DNA from: a virus
Direction: 5' to 3' (one strand)
Length of the DNA stretch: 48,595 bases
Virus record (IMG/VR): IMGVR_UViG_3300011116_001003
Location: 1-48,595 of that record
The notes beneath the pieces were generated by a model. It was not told the DNA's origin and did no database searches. It saw only the letters and a program-made list of their open reading frames with translations. Positions 1-8,750 of the stretch are shown piece by piece (positions within the stretch are counted from its first letter, which is position 1; every line of letters begins with the position of its first letter). The position numbers and the translations under genes were made by a program.

Positions 1-546
1 GTCAAGAGTCGACAGTCTCTTGATAAGCGTATTCAGGTCTTTGTTCGAGTCAACCGCCATGTTCAGGGAGCTGCTCATCAGCCCCACGAGCTGGCTGCGG
101 CGGGCCATGTTGGTCTCGTTGGCGATCCGTTGCTGCTCAACCTCCATCTCAGCGAGACGGGACGCGACCTCCTCGTTGACATCACCGCCGGACTCGTCCT
201 CCCCCTCGTCTCCGCCCGAGACTCCATTGCGTGCCGCGTGGTACGCGGACAGCTGAGCCTCGATCTGATCCTGCGAGAATCCGGCTCCCGCCATGGCCGT
301 CCGGAAGTTCGACTCGACGGAGCTGGGGTCCGTGTTGTCGGGCGACAGCAGGTTCTTGGCGGCTTCCCAGTTCCGGTTCAGCGAGTCGTGCTGCATCCGC
401 ATGCGGGTGAGTTCGGCGTCGCGGGCGGCGAGCTCGGCCCGCAGGGCCGCAGTGTCGGCTGAACTCTGGGGGGCGGCGGGAGCTCCCTGCTCGGGGGCGG
501 AGGGAGCGGCGGCGTCATCGAAACGAACTTCATTTGCGATCTTCAT
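1..546 (-). CDS. Scaffold-like head assembly protein, C-terminus cut by window edge
   Basis: The first 182 codons are present and the frame runs off position 1. The start ATG (544-546) lies 13 nt after the portal stop. The protein is hydrophilic: an Ala/Pro/Glu-rich leader, a predicted helix around residues 35-70 (AALRAELAARDAELTRMRMQ), an acidic Gly/Glu/Asp stretch near residue 125 (GGDEGEDESGG), and another charged helix (RLAEMEVEQQRIAN). A charged coiled-coil-rich protein directly after the portal is the usual place and character of a scaffold, with the major capsid gene expected next, beyond the window. The role is inferred from synteny and composition; no specific motif proves it. Confidence 0.55.
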   Translation of the reverse strand, partial: MKIANEVRFDDAAAPSAPEQGAPAAPQSSADTAALRAELAARDAELTRMRMQHDSLNRNWEAAKNLLSPDNTDPSSVESNFRTAMAGAGFSQDQIEAQLSAYHAARNGVSGGDEGEDESGGDVNEEVASRLAEMEVEQQRIANETNMARRSQLVGLMSSSLNMAVDSNKDLNTLIKRLSTLD

Positions 547-559
547 GTGTGGTGTGTCC

Positions 560-2572
560 TTACTGCTGCATGGGTGGCATCATCTGCTGAGGTTGACCGG
601 GGAACCCTCCCGGTGCGCCCTGCATCGCCATCCCCGAAAGCATAGCCGCATCATCGGGGTTCGGCACGGCCTTCGGCAGGCCGATGCCAGCGAACTGCAT
701 GAGCGTCTCCCGAAGCGTCATGAACGCGTTCATCACCTCGGGGCTCGCGTACTGCATGACGGGTTTCGTCATGAAGCTGCCGAGGATCCGCAACGCCAGA
801 TCCGGCTTCGTCGTGTGCGGAGTCGGTGCGATGAAGCCGGGAGTGTCTCCGTCGTTGTACAGCGTGAGGATCATGCGGACGGTGCTCTCGTACGCACCCG
901 AGTCGTCATCCATGTACAACGCGACGTCCAAGCCCTCCTTCATGCAGAAGAGCTTGAAGTTCATGGGGTCCTTCTCGACGCCAGCCTGCCACAGCTGAAG
1001 TGCTTCCTGCTTGCGTGCGGTCGGACTCTTGGGGCTCGCGCTCTTGATCGTGAAGTTGATCTTCGAGACGTCGGGAATCGGATTGTCCTTGAAGGAGACG
1101 GTGCTCTCCTTCGGGTTGATCACGGCTCCCGCCAGATCCAGCGTCAGGTCCTTGACGGGCAGGGCCCTCTGGCTCAACGCCAGATTCTGCGAGGCCTTCT
1201 GCACCAGACTCTTGTACATGTTGGACCACATCATCTGCACGCCCAGCGACGGCGTGGTGATGGCCTTGTTCATCTGCTCGTCGAGGAACTGCAGACCGCT
1301 CGCGCTGTCGACCCGGCCCTTCTCCTCCAGCAGATCCCGAATCGGATTGATGGCGGACATCGTCTCCATCGCGTGCTGGGCGACCTTGCCGGGGAAGTCT
1401 CCGCTGTTGACGGGCTGGATCGGGAACGGATTGAAGCCCTCAGCGATCGGATCAGGCTCGTAGAACATGGTGCGGAGGCCTTCGCCGACGTCCCTGAGCA
1501 CCACGTTCTGGTTCATCTGACCGGCCGGAATCACGAGGATGCCGTACTTGTCGATCTTGCGGACGTTGTCGAACAGGCTCTTCTGCAGCTTCTCCAGCTC
1601 CCGGTGGATGCTGAACATCATGTCGAACATGCCCGCGCCGTGGAAGCTGCCGTTGTTGAAGAACCTCGCGAACCCGATGGGGCAATACGCCTCGACGTCG
1701 CCCATGTCGTGGTCCTCGAAGATGTGGTCACCGCTCGCGCAGATGTAGCGAGTCGTCGTGTTGGACGGACCCAACAGCCACAGCTCACGCACTCGCACCA
1801 TCTCGATGGTCGTGTCGTACGCGGTGCCCGTGCTCTTCCTGTTGCCGCTGAACCACCTGAGTCCGGTGCCGTCCGTCGTACCCACCGCCAGACTTCCGTC
1901 CGTCCACATCTCGCCGACGGGTGCCTCGTAGTACTCCATCCGCTCCTTCGCGGCGTTGAGCCGTCCGCCGTAGACCTCCTTCATGTGCTCGAAGGGCACC
2001 ATTCGCTGTCGGACGATGCCCCGCAGCTTCGTGAAGTCCTGACCCAGCAGCGGGAACGGGAAGATCTCTCGGGGGTGAATGACCTCGATGTCGCTGGTCA
2101 GCCCGATCGTGGGATGATCGACGAGGTGTCCTTGGATGCCGACGCTGCCCAGACACGTGAAGAGGTAGGCCGCCTGCTCCTTCACGGCGTTGATGTGATT
2201 CTCCGCGACGATCGCGTCGGCCGTGATCTGGGCCGTGCTCTTGTTGCGGATGTTGCCGAGGCTCGTCGCAGCCGCCGTGGCCACCGGCATGCAGTCCATC
2301 GCCTGAAACCTGCCCGCCAGCTGGTTGATCGCGAACGCGAGCTGCTGGCTCTGGTACTCCATCTTGTTGTCGCGGTCCATGTAGAACGGCGTGAAGCCGC
2401 CCGTCACCGGGTTGTACGTGTCGAAACGCCTGTACCCGTTCATGTAGTACCACGCCAGCATCCAGTTGATGCGGCGGACCATGAGCTGCGACTCGCTTCG
2501 GCTGCAGTGGAAGTGAAGGATCCTCGCGAGGCTGTCCTTGTCCTTCGTCAGCTGATAGATGTCAACGGGCAT
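560..2572 (-). CDS. Portal protein
   Basis: A 670-aa protein two genes after the terminase and directly before the scaffold-like gene, the expected place for the portal, the dodecameric ring at one capsid vertex through which DNA is packaged and ejected. The start at 2572 (MPVDIYQL) is chosen because GGAG lies 7 nt upstream; an in-frame ATG 24 nt earlier has no ribosome site. The sequence is mixed alpha/beta with long helices in the second half (around FLDEQMNKAITTPSLG) and a Met/Gln/Pro/Gly-rich tail (PGGFPGQPQQMMPP), typical of portal C-termini. It overlaps the upstream 94-aa gene by 11 nt. The length fits podovirus-type portals. The assignment rests mainly on context and overall character. 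Confidence 0.72.
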   Translation of the reverse strand: MPVDIYQLTKDKDSLARILHFHCSRSESQLMVRRINWMLAWYYMNGYRRFDTYNPVTGGFTPFYMDRDNKMEYQSQQLAFAINQLAGRFQAMDCMPVATAAATSLGNIRNKSTAQITADAIVAENHINAVKEQAAYLFTCLGSVGIQGHLVDHPTIGLTSDIEVIHPREIFPFPLLGQDFTKLRGIVRQRMVPFEHMKEVYGGRLNAAKERMEYYEAPVGEMWTDGSLAVGTTDGTGLRWFSGNRKSTGTAYDTTIEMVRVRELWLLGPSNTTTRYICASGDHIFEDHDMGDVEAYCPIGFARFFNNGSFHGAGMFDMMFSIHRELEKLQKSLFDNVRKIDKYGILVIPAGQMNQNVVLRDVGEGLRTMFYEPDPIAEGFNPFPIQPVNSGDFPGKVAQHAMETMSAINPIRDLLEEKGRVDSASGLQFLDEQMNKAITTPSLGVQMMWSNMYKSLVQKASQNLALSQRALPVKDLTLDLAGAVINPKESTVSFKDNPIPDVSKINFTIKSASPKSPTARKQEALQLWQAGVEKDPMNFKLFCMKEGLDVALYMDDDSGAYESTVRMILTLYNDGDTPGFIAPTPHTTKPDLALRILGSFMTKPVMQYASPEVMNAFMTLRETLMQFAGIGLPKAVPNPDDAAMLSGMAMQGAPGGFPGQPQQMMPPMQQ

Positions 2573-2846
2573 TTTCGTTCTCCGGGGGCGGCTCACTCAT
2601 AGTACGAGCGGCTACGCCTCGGGGCTTCCAGCCCGGAGTTCTGGTGATGACGAGGTCGCTGAGCAACGGTTCGTCCGTCTGCTCGGCCATCGGCTGTTCC
2701 GGCTTGGGCGGCACGACCGGCTTCTGAACCTCGCCCTGCTCCGGTGCCATCCGGTCCCTGCTCCCGCCCCCGTAGTAGCACCTCGCCATCGCTTCGAACA
2801 ATGGGAGGGGGACGAACACTCCGTTCTTGGTGGTCTCGACGCTCAT
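2562..2846 (-). CDS. Hypothetical 94-aa protein between terminase and portal
   Basis: A small gene beginning MSVETTKNG. Its ATG shares bases with the TerL stop (ATGA overlap), has AAGGAG upstream, and its stop overlaps the portal start. Tight coupling on both sides makes it a real gene despite its size. It is Pro/Glu-rich with an Arg-rich C-terminal part and shows no recognisable domain. A copy of the dispersed 13-bp motif lies inside it and is read as VPLP. It might be a head-completion or terminase accessory factor, but that is only a guess from position. Confidence 0.7.
   Translation of the reverse strand: MSVETTKNGVFVPLPLFEAMARCYYGGGSRDRMAPEQGEVQKPVVPPKPEQPMAEQTDEPLLSDLVITRTPGWKPRGVAARTMSEPPPENENAR
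2801..2813 (-). repeat. Dispersed 13-bp motif, exact copy
   Basis: GTCCCCCTCCCAT reads on the minus strand. It lies inside the 94-aa gene, in the frame giving VPLP. Its role is unknown. Confidence 0.9.
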
Positions 2847-4786
2847 ATCGCCGACTCCTTGTCGTTGGGTTGATGGTCCGCCATCTTGAGGAGGACGCTG
2901 GCCGGAATTTGGTTCAGGTCCATGCCTCCCACGATGGGCATCCCGTGAATCTCCATGACGCCCTTCTCGAGAAGCTCGAGCGGGTTCTCCTCCTTGCCGT
3001 CCTGAAGAGATTTCCTCAGGGAGTTGCTCCTCAGGATGAAGAGGCTCATGGAGACCGTGTCGATCTCGTCGTCCTTGTCGAGTCCTCCGCCCGGAGCGTC
3101 CGGGTTGAAGGACTCGATCTGGTCGCACAGGCGGGAGATGCCGGGCTTGGAGCCCCTCTGGAACAACGGCAGCTTCAGCAGCTTGTGCTCGAATCGGATG
3201 TCCAGCGTCTCGATCTTCTCGATCTTCGACATGGTGCCGATCTTCAGGGCCTTGATCGCCGGAACGAATCCCACGGCCATCTGCTCCGTCAGCCTCGTCT
3301 GCAGGGTCGCGAGGAATCTCCGATACAGCTTGAAGGATTCCTTGACCACCTCCACGTGGATGACCGGGCACCGCCACTTGTCCGCCATCTCGAAGGACTT
3401 GGCCTCGAGGATGGCGTCGGTCTTGCGGTCGCTCCACATGTCCAGCACGAACAGGATGTTGCCGGGGTGGTGGGCCATGAGGGTGCAGACTCGTCGGTCG
3501 CTCGTGCTGTTCTCGCTGAACGCCGTGTCCACCGTGATGAAGAGCCTGCTCTCGTTCAGGAAGTCTTGAATCTTCTTGCGGACGATCGTCCCGTCCTTCG
3601 GACTGATCCAGCAGACCGTGCAGGTGCTGTTGCGGGGGCTGGTGCCCAGAACCTCGGGATCCGGATCCTCGACCCACCACGCGTGCGGGCCCGCAGGACT
3701 GGGGTCCCACTGGAAGAACTGCTCGCCGGAGTCGCCCGGCCTGCCCATCATCTCCGCGTTGAATGCGGAGGCTCCCATGATGGAGGGCATCTCCTCGATG
3801 GAGATCTTGTTGGTCCACCCGTTCTTCTTCTTGATCTCAATCGTGGAGGGCCACATCTCCTCCCAGACCGACTGCATCCGACCGTCCTCGGTCTCGTAGG
3901 CCGCGTTGATGCCGAGGCGTGCCCAGTGATCGAAGCGAGGATCCACGGCCCTCTCCACCCCTCCGATCGTGTGCGTCAGCATCGCATGCCAGAGGTAGTG
4001 CCTCTTGCTCACGAAGGTGCCGACCCAGTCGATGCCCGTGTTCGCACGGAGGACCATCGGGATCGCCAGCTTGAACAGCAACCTGTCCATGTAGTCCCGG
4101 AACATCTGCAGCTGGGAGCTGGCCTTCTCGTCGTACTCCGGGTCGTCCAGACGGAAGCGGCGAGGACGCAGACCTCTCAATCGAGACTCGGCGCTCACGC
4201 ACCTGAGCCAGCTTCCGTTGTTGATGTAGAAGTACTCGATGCCCGTGCTTCGACTGCCTCTCGTGGGCTTCAGCGTGTCCAGCCGGTAGGCCTCGCAGAA
4301 GTCCTCCGTGATCCGGTCGTTGCCGTAGCACTGATCCCTGATGATCTGGCCCGTGTGCTTGGCGTTGTCGTGCGAGCTCGTCGCGTACACGAAGCTGTAG
4401 AGCGGAGCCGTCAGCAGGCACATGAGCATGTCCTTGCGGCAATGCGTGCTCTTCGCGCAGCCGCGAGGGGCCTTCGTCACGTTCATGCGATAGAGGGCCC
4501 ACTGCCTGCTCATGTCCCAGTGGATCTGGGGAGTCGGCAGCGGGACGTCGTCGTAGAACCCGCTCTCGAAGTTGTTCTCGTGATCCGGGTGCAGGTAGTA
4601 CTTGTCGAAGAACCACGTGCTGATGATGCGGCGGTGGGCCGTCAGCTCGGGGTCTCCGGGGATGAGCCACTGCCTGCACGCGTTCACTCGCGCGAGACGA
4701 CGACCCTTCTCCGTCAGCTCCTCGTAGTCGGGAGGAAGCGGATAGAGCGGGTTGCCTTCCCTCTCGATCGGAACGACCTCAAGCAT
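2843..4786 (-). CDS. terL: Terminase large subunit
   Basis: A 647-aa protein with the two-domain layout of large terminases. The N-terminal ATPase domain has a Walker A-type loop APRGCAKST at about 106-114 and a Walker B-like stretch FRLDDPEYD at about 211-219. The C-terminal RNase H-like nuclease has candidate metal-binding acids at about D420 (FITVDTAF), D450 (VLDMWSD) and in KDDEID near 571-576. It powers DNA translocation into the prohead and makes the packaging cuts, working with a small subunit and the portal. It starts inside the end of the preceding 149-aa gene and couples to the next gene by an ATGA overlap. The Walker A loop is slightly unusual (C-A-K-S-T), but all elements appear in order. 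Confidence 0.88.
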   Translation of the reverse strand: MLEVVPIEREGNPLYPLPPDYEELTEKGRRLARVNACRQWLIPGDPELTAHRRIISTWFFDKYYLHPDHENNFESGFYDDVPLPTPQIHWDMSRQWALYRMNVTKAPRGCAKSTHCRKDMLMCLLTAPLYSFVYATSSHDNAKHTGQIIRDQCYGNDRITEDFCEAYRLDTLKPTRGSRSTGIEYFYINNGSWLRCVSAESRLRGLRPRRFRLDDPEYDEKASSQLQMFRDYMDRLLFKLAIPMVLRANTGIDWVGTFVSKRHYLWHAMLTHTIGGVERAVDPRFDHWARLGINAAYETEDGRMQSVWEEMWPSTIEIKKKNGWTNKISIEEMPSIMGASAFNAEMMGRPGDSGEQFFQWDPSPAGPHAWWVEDPDPEVLGTSPRNSTCTVCWISPKDGTIVRKKIQDFLNESRLFITVDTAFSENSTSDRRVCTLMAHHPGNILFVLDMWSDRKTDAILEAKSFEMADKWRCPVIHVEVVKESFKLYRRFLATLQTRLTEQMAVGFVPAIKALKIGTMSKIEKIETLDIRFEHKLLKLPLFQRGSKPGISRLCDQIESFNPDAPGGGLDKDDEIDTVSMSLFILRSNSLRKSLQDGKEENPLELLEKGVMEIHGMPIVGGMDLNQIPASVLLKMADHQPNDKESAI

Positions 4787-5228
4787 GGTTCTCGTATTCG
4801 ATGAAGGCTCTCAGAAACGCATCCCTCGCCAGAACCCGCAGCAGGATCTCCTCCGAGACCACCTGCTTGGCCATGCTCTTCTTCACGGAAGAGTAGAACA
4901 GGAACGAGGTGTCCCCCTCCCATGTGAGTTTGGAGCGGAAGTTGTTCATGAAGGGTGTGTTGTTGTTGAACCAGTCCATCACGTAGCGGATGCCCATGTC
5001 CTCCACGAACGGGCGGACGAGCAGGACGAGGTCCTCGCGTGAGGCGTTACGGAGCTTCTTGAGGATGCGGATGGTCTGGTCGTCAAGCGGACGAGCCGCC
5101 TGAAACACCACCCGGTCCTTCGGGAACTGGTCCCTTGAAGACTCGACCTGAGGCTGGGAGATCGGTGCCGGGGACTCCGCCGAAGCGATGGATGAGTCCT
5201 GTGGTGCTGAGAGTTTGGGTCTGGCCAT
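4779..5228 (-). CDS. Hypothetical 149-aa protein upstream of terminase
   Basis: The unrecognised protein has a Ser/Pro-rich N-terminal third followed by a compact, probably helical domain (residues about 48-149: IRILKKLRN, FVEDMGIRYVMDW, RDAFLRAFIEY). Its 3' end overlaps the TerL start by 8 nt. The annotated ATG has AGGA upstream but makes the gene overlap the previous one by 146 nt. An in-frame GTG near 5112, preceded by AAGGA, would cut the overlap to about 30 nt and leave only the folded domain. An exact copy of the dispersed motif lies within it and reads as TWEGDT. It may be a terminase or packaging accessory by position. Confidence 0.6.
   Translation of the reverse strand: MARPKLSAPQDSSIASAESPAPISQPQVESSRDQFPKDRVVFQAARPLDDQTIRILKKLRNASREDLVLLVRPFVEDMGIRYVMDWFNNNTPFMNNFRSKLTWEGDTSFLFYSSVKKSMAKQVVSEEILLRVLARDAFLRAFIEYENHA
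4911..4923 (+). repeat. Dispersed 13-bp motif, exact copy
   Basis: GTCCCCCTCCCAT is on the plus strand, antisense to the gene that contains it. The coding strand reads the complement as part of TWEGDT. Confidence 0.9.
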
Positions 5229-5607
5229 TGGGCGTTTCCTGCTTGATCTTGGCCACGCCGATCTTTCCGTTCAGGGCAAGGCTGTCCTTCATGAAACGGA
5301 GAAGCATCGTCATGGCCTTCTGGGAGACCTTGGGCGAAGGGTCTCGCGACTGGATGACGAGACGCCTCACGAGTTCCTCTCTCGTGAAGTTGGTGGACTT
5401 GAGCGCCATGCCCACGCCTTCGAGATCGAAGAACGCCATGAGTGCGTTCTCTCCCTCGGGCGTGAGCGACGTGAGATCTTCGGCGCGCACGAGGTCCGGA
5501 TCATCGAGATCCGGATTCGAGAGCGGACGCGACTGCCCTTTCGAGATGCGCTTCGATGTCGTCTCGTCTGGTGTGCTTGGTCGTGGATGTTGCTCGGAAG
5601 GCTTCAT
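5083..5607 (-). CDS. Candidate terminase small subunit
   Basis: Up to 174 aa. The central part (LTSLTPEGENALMAFFDLEG, then REELVRRLV, then SPKVSQKAMTMLLRFMKDSL) has the pattern of small terminase subunits, where a helix-turn-helix is followed by a statement of repeated units and a helix such as SPKVQLKALELL. Its place two genes before TerL fits a DNA-recognition subunit. The first ATG has no visible ribosome site and overlaps the upstream gene by 107 nt. An internal ATG at 5439 (MAFFDLEG) is preceded by GAGGGAGAG and removes that overlap, so it may be the true start. The C-terminus is Gly/Pro-rich. The family call is inference. Confidence 0.45.
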   Translation of the reverse strand: MKPSEQHPRPSTPDETTSKRISKGQSRPLSNPDLDDPDLVRAEDLTSLTPEGENALMAFFDLEGVGMALKSTNFTREELVRRLVIQSRDPSPKVSQKAMTMLLRFMKDSLALNGKIGVAKIKQETPNGQTQTLSTTGLIHRFGGVPGTDLPASGRVFKGPVPEGPGGVSGGSSA

Positions 5608-6091
5608 GCCGTGTCGCGGAGATGATAGCCGCTCTCATGCGCTCGACCGCGAGTCTCGCCGCTTTCGTCATCTTTTCGTCGTTCTTGAGTCGATTCCACT
5701 TCTGGGAGAGGGCCAGTTCCATGATCACTTCCCAGTAGTTGTCCTCAAGGTCTGCAACATCGAGGCGAGTTGTGCAGCCCTTCAGGCTGAGCCCGCCTTT
5801 CTGGAGGGCGGAGGAGCCGGGAGCCGCGAAGTCCTTGCGGCCCAATCGCATGATGGCCCTGAAGGCCATCGCCAGCGTGAAGCTGTCCACGAACCGCCGT
5901 GAGCCGATGCGAAGGGTGGGCACCCCGATTGCCTTCAGGAAGTAGCGGAAGCTCCTGAGCGACATGCCAAGGGGCTTCATGGCCCTCCAGAAGACGCGAT
6001 CGTCGTAGATCCTCCCCAGCATGTGGGGGAGCTGAATCGCCGTGACTTCATCAATTGGGGTAATTTGTGAAGTTCTTGGTTGACGTGCCAT
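5501..6091 (-). CDS. Winged-helix/HTH-like DNA-binding protein, 196 aa
   Basis: The region around residues 40-75 (LGMSLRSFRYFLKAIG, then RIGSRRFVDSFTLAMAF) has the helix-turn-helix plus wing pattern seen in excisionase- or MerR-like DNA-binding folds. The C-terminal half is helical and basic. It lies at the upstream end of the packaging operon, so it could be a packaging-site binding protein or an operon regulator. No closer family is recognised. It starts 25 nt downstream of the end of the 238-aa gene. Confidence 0.5.
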   Translation of the reverse strand: MARQPRTSQITPIDEVTAIQLPHMLGRIYDDRVFWRAMKPLGMSLRSFRYFLKAIGVPTLRIGSRRFVDSFTLAMAFRAIMRLGRKDFAAPGSSALQKGGLSLKGCTTRLDVADLEDNYWEVIMELALSQKWNRLKNDEKMTKAARLAVERMRAAIISATRHEAFRATSTTKHTRRDDIEAHLERAVASALESGSR

Positions 6092-6116
6092 GCTGAGCTG
6101 AGTAGGATTGACTCAC

Positions 6117-6833
6117 TTATCGGTTTCCGATCAACCAGTCAACGGCGTTGCTCACCACCGGACGGGCCGCACGGTATCCTCTCTTCAAAAGATTCATTCC
6201 ATATTCCTGCGGAATGAGGGGACGATTGGGGTCCGGAAACGCGTTGATGTTCTTCCTGTTCTGGTCGATCGCGGAATTCAGCGTGGAGCCAAACTTGTCA
6301 AGACCTCTCCGCATCTCGCCCATGTGCCAGTCGATGTTCTCAAACCTGCTGTCCGGAACGGGAGACGTGTCTTGAACCGGACCTTGGGTCGGATCACGCG
6401 GAGGCGGTGTGGCCGGTGCCGCAACCCTGTTGGGGCGGTAGGTCTGCGGCATCGTGACGTTGGTTGTGCGGACACGATAGTTCTGAATGGCAGATCCGAT
6501 GGTGGGGTCTCTAAGCTGCTCAGCAGTGAATCCGGTGGCTGCTTGAAGGATGCTTTTGGCTTCACCCGAATAAGCTCGGTTGAGGGCGGCTTCGACAGAG
6601 TCAACCCCACGAGTCTTCAAATTGGATTGGATTGCCCTGATCTTGCTTTGGGTGATCTTTGGTCGGTTTGTTGGCTCTGGGGGACCGACAAACTCATCGA
6701 CCGCTGTTTGTGTTTGTTGTGGCTTGTCGGGAGTTTGGGCAGGCGATCCTTGCTTGCCTTGGGCTTTGGACCTCCGCAAGAAAACTCTGGCGGGTTTGCG
6801 TTGAGAAAACGAAGATTGATCCCACATTGGCAT
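6117..6833 (-). CDS. Hypothetical 238-aa protein, first gene of left operon
   Basis: Start chosen at 6833 (MPMWDQSS) because AAGGAG stands 7 nt upstream; an in-frame ATG at 6851 lacks a ribosome site. The N-terminal half is basic, Pro/Gln-rich and probably disordered. The middle (SKIRAIQSNLKTRGVDSVEA, ATGFTAEQLRD) is helical, and the C-terminal end contains GMNLLKRGYRAARPVV and VDWLIGNR. No family is recognised. The gene is divergent from the SF3 helicase gene with only 30 nt between starts, so the two opposing promoters must share a very short region or lie inside the coding sequences. The open frame continuing on the minus strand up to 8288 is a shadow of the helicase gene. Confidence 0.6.
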   Translation of the reverse strand: MPMWDQSSFSQRKPARVFLRRSKAQGKQGSPAQTPDKPQQTQTAVDEFVGPPEPTNRPKITQSKIRAIQSNLKTRGVDSVEAALNRAYSGEAKSILQAATGFTAEQLRDPTIGSAIQNYRVRTTNVTMPQTYRPNRVAAPATPPPRDPTQGPVQDTSPVPDSRFENIDWHMGEMRRGLDKFGSTLNSAIDQNRKNINAFPDPNRPLIPQEYGMNLLKRGYRAARPVVSNAVDWLIGNR

Positions 6834-6863
6834 TTCTGGTCTCCTTGACATTGGAGTATACGC

Positions 6864-8303
6864 ATGACGACGAAAGGTGTGATCGGTTCGACTGACAACG
6901 CGATCGAGCTCATGGAGCCGATGAAGATCGCGAGGGCGTTCATCGAGGCCAACTGCCGGACTCCCGAGGGTCGGCAGGGTCTCTGGTACTGGCGTGGCAA
7001 CTTCTGGCTGTGGCACGGCGGCGTGTGGGTCATGAGGGACGCCGAGCTCATGCACGACATGATCTTCAAGTGGGGCGAGGACGTCCACTGCTGGGTCCGC
7101 GTCGGCAAAGGCGTGGCGATCCAGCGGTGGGCCCCCACTCGCAGCAAGGTGGATGACGTGGTGGGTGCGATCGCGGCTCTCACGAGGAGTCCGTGGACGC
7201 GAGCTCCGCTGTGGACTGACGATTTGCAGAACAACGTGATGGGTCGTGCGAGGCCCGACACCTGCATCGGGTTCCTCGACAAGGTGGTCAGCGTGGGCGG
7301 CGGCGAGGTCAAGACGTACGACAGGAGCGAGGCGTGGTTCGATCCTGCGGTGGTGCCCGTGGAGTATCAGCCCGAGGCGGCGTGTCCTACGTGGGAGCGA
7401 GTGCTGGATGAGTGGAGCATGGGCAACGAGGAGTGGAAGAAGACGCTCCGGATGTTCATGGGCTACTCGCTGATGAGCACGAGGAAGCACGCCAAGTTCC
7501 TGCTGCTGTACGGTGCGACTCGAGGCGGCAAGGGCGTCATCACGAGGGTGCTGAAGAACCTGATCGGAGACTCGTGCTTCTGGAGCAGCAGCATGAAGAG
7601 TCTGGCGGACACGTTCGGATTGGATGGTGCGGAGCGTGCCAAGGTGCTGAGCGTGGGCGAGGTGGGCCAGCTGGAGTGGGGTGACGGCCAGACCTTCAGC
7701 GTGATCCTGAAGAACATCTTGGGTGAGGACGCGATGAGCGTCAACATCAAGCACAAGCGGCAGATGGCCAACGTGGTGTGCCATGCGGCTCCCATCCTGA
7801 GCAGCAACGAGATCCCGCACATCCCCAACAAGGGAGACAGCATCACGAGCAAGATGCTGGTGCTGCCCTTCAGGAGGAGCTTCAGGGACAAGCCCGACCT
7901 CACGCTCACGGAGAAGCTGCTGGCGGAGCTGCCGGGCATCGCCTCGTGGTGCGTCGAGGGTGCGAGGATGCTGGAGAGCGGGGAGCCTTGGCCCGAGGTC
8001 AAGGAGGCACGCGATGTGGTCGAGACGTACCGGGGTCTCAACAACCCGCTGGAGATGTTCCTCAGCAGCAAGTTCGTCAAGGACCCCAACGGCTTCGTGT
8101 CGAACCAGACGATCCTTACGGAGTGGATGGACTACAAGACCAAGAACCAGCTGCAGGACAGGACGCCCCTGAACCACCTGTTCGTCAAGCTGGAGACGGA
8201 CACCAGCTGGAACCTGACGAGGATGCGGAAGCGGATCCCCGAACTGGGTCAGCAGCTGGCCGGGATCCGAGGGATCAGGCTGGCCCACACTGAGCAGGGG
8301 TGA
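6864..8303 (+). CDS. SF3 (P4/D5-type) primase-helicase
   Basis: A 479-aa replicative helicase of superfamily 3. The Walker A loop is GATRGGKG at residues 217-224, followed by a Walker B/B' region (KVLSVGEVGQLEWGDG, about 260-275) and the sensor-1 motif ILSSNEIP with Asn at about 315. An SF3-typical DSITSKMLVLPFRRSF segment follows. The N-terminal 200 residues correspond to the D5-N-like domain; a full primase catalytic domain is not evident, so primase activity is uncertain. The start has GGAG 7 nt upstream. It is the first gene of the plus-strand block, directly followed by the AT-rich non-coding region, which suits an initiator helicase loading next to its origin. Confidence 0.88.
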   Translation: MTTKGVIGSTDNAIELMEPMKIARAFIEANCRTPEGRQGLWYWRGNFWLWHGGVWVMRDAELMHDMIFKWGEDVHCWVRVGKGVAIQRWAPTRSKVDDVVGAIAALTRSPWTRAPLWTDDLQNNVMGRARPDTCIGFLDKVVSVGGGEVKTYDRSEAWFDPAVVPVEYQPEAACPTWERVLDEWSMGNEEWKKTLRMFMGYSLMSTRKHAKFLLLYGATRGGKGVITRVLKNLIGDSCFWSSSMKSLADTFGLDGAERAKVLSVGEVGQLEWGDGQTFSVILKNILGEDAMSVNIKHKRQMANVVCHAAPILSSNEIPHIPNKGDSITSKMLVLPFRRSFRDKPDLTLTEKLLAELPGIASWCVEGARMLESGEPWPEVKEARDVVETYRGLNNPLEMFLSSKFVKDPNGFVSNQTILTEWMDYKTKNQLQDRTPLNHLFVKLETDTSWNLTRMRKRIPELGQQLAGIRGIRLAHTEQG

Positions 8304-8415
8304 GGTAACTCCGCACGTTTCCCTATTATATATATATATTTATCTATCTATCAAAGTAAGAGTAGATATATCTCATGTCCCTCACATCTCTCAAAGGCTG
8401 TGGGGGACATGTCTT

Positions 8416-8428
8416 ATGGGAGGGGGCC
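8416..8428 (-). repeat. Dispersed 13-bp motif, one mismatch
   Basis: The plus strand reads ATGGGAGGGGGCC, differing from the consensus complement at one position. It is non-coding, within a cluster of four G-runs (8401-8440) that could form a quadruplex. Confidence 0.75.
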
Positions 8429-8731
8429 GGGTAACTCGGGATCTGGATTGAGCGGGGTCCGGCTATATGCTGTGAAGAAATTTTCAGATATGGGGGGTGT
8501 TTCCCCTCGATCGCTGCACTTCCCACGGGGGCCTCCACCGGGGGTAACCCGAACGAACCACGGACGGGTTTGCAGTGCGGAGTCACAAGGCGAATGAAAG
8601 CCTAACGAAGTTCCTCAGTCTGAAGAGTCGCCACAACAAGAGCGGAGGCTCACGCCCTCGCACACTCATCGCCACAGCGGCTCGCGTGCTGGGCCCCCCT
8701 TTCCCCCGGTGCCGCTGCTTGCAAACGGGGG

Positions 8732-8750
8732 TCGGTTCAGATAACGCGTG
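8732..8750 (+). promoter_or_regulatory. Promoter-like repeat, copy 1
   Basis: TCGGTTCAGATAACGCGTG matches the copy at 9633-9651 in 18 of 19 positions. Each stands about 50 nt before a start codon with a good ribosome site, and the sequence after each is also similar (GTCTG, then CCTTTG). This suggests a shared phage promoter or 5' leader element. Confidence 0.5.

Noticed and set aside
293-2602. 769-aa plus-strand ORF opposite the portal
   Set aside because: Low-complexity Arg/His/Leu-rich translation typical of an antisense shadow in GC-rich DNA; the minus-strand portal frame is protein-like and well initiated.
2744-4804. 686-aa plus-strand ORF opposite TerL
   Set aside because: Antisense shadow of the terminase gene with no motifs.
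6834-8288. Long minus-strand frame continuing the 238-aa gene across the helicase
   Set aside because: The helicase has clear motifs on the plus strand; the opposite frame is Arg/His-rich shadow. Only the part below 6833 is kept.
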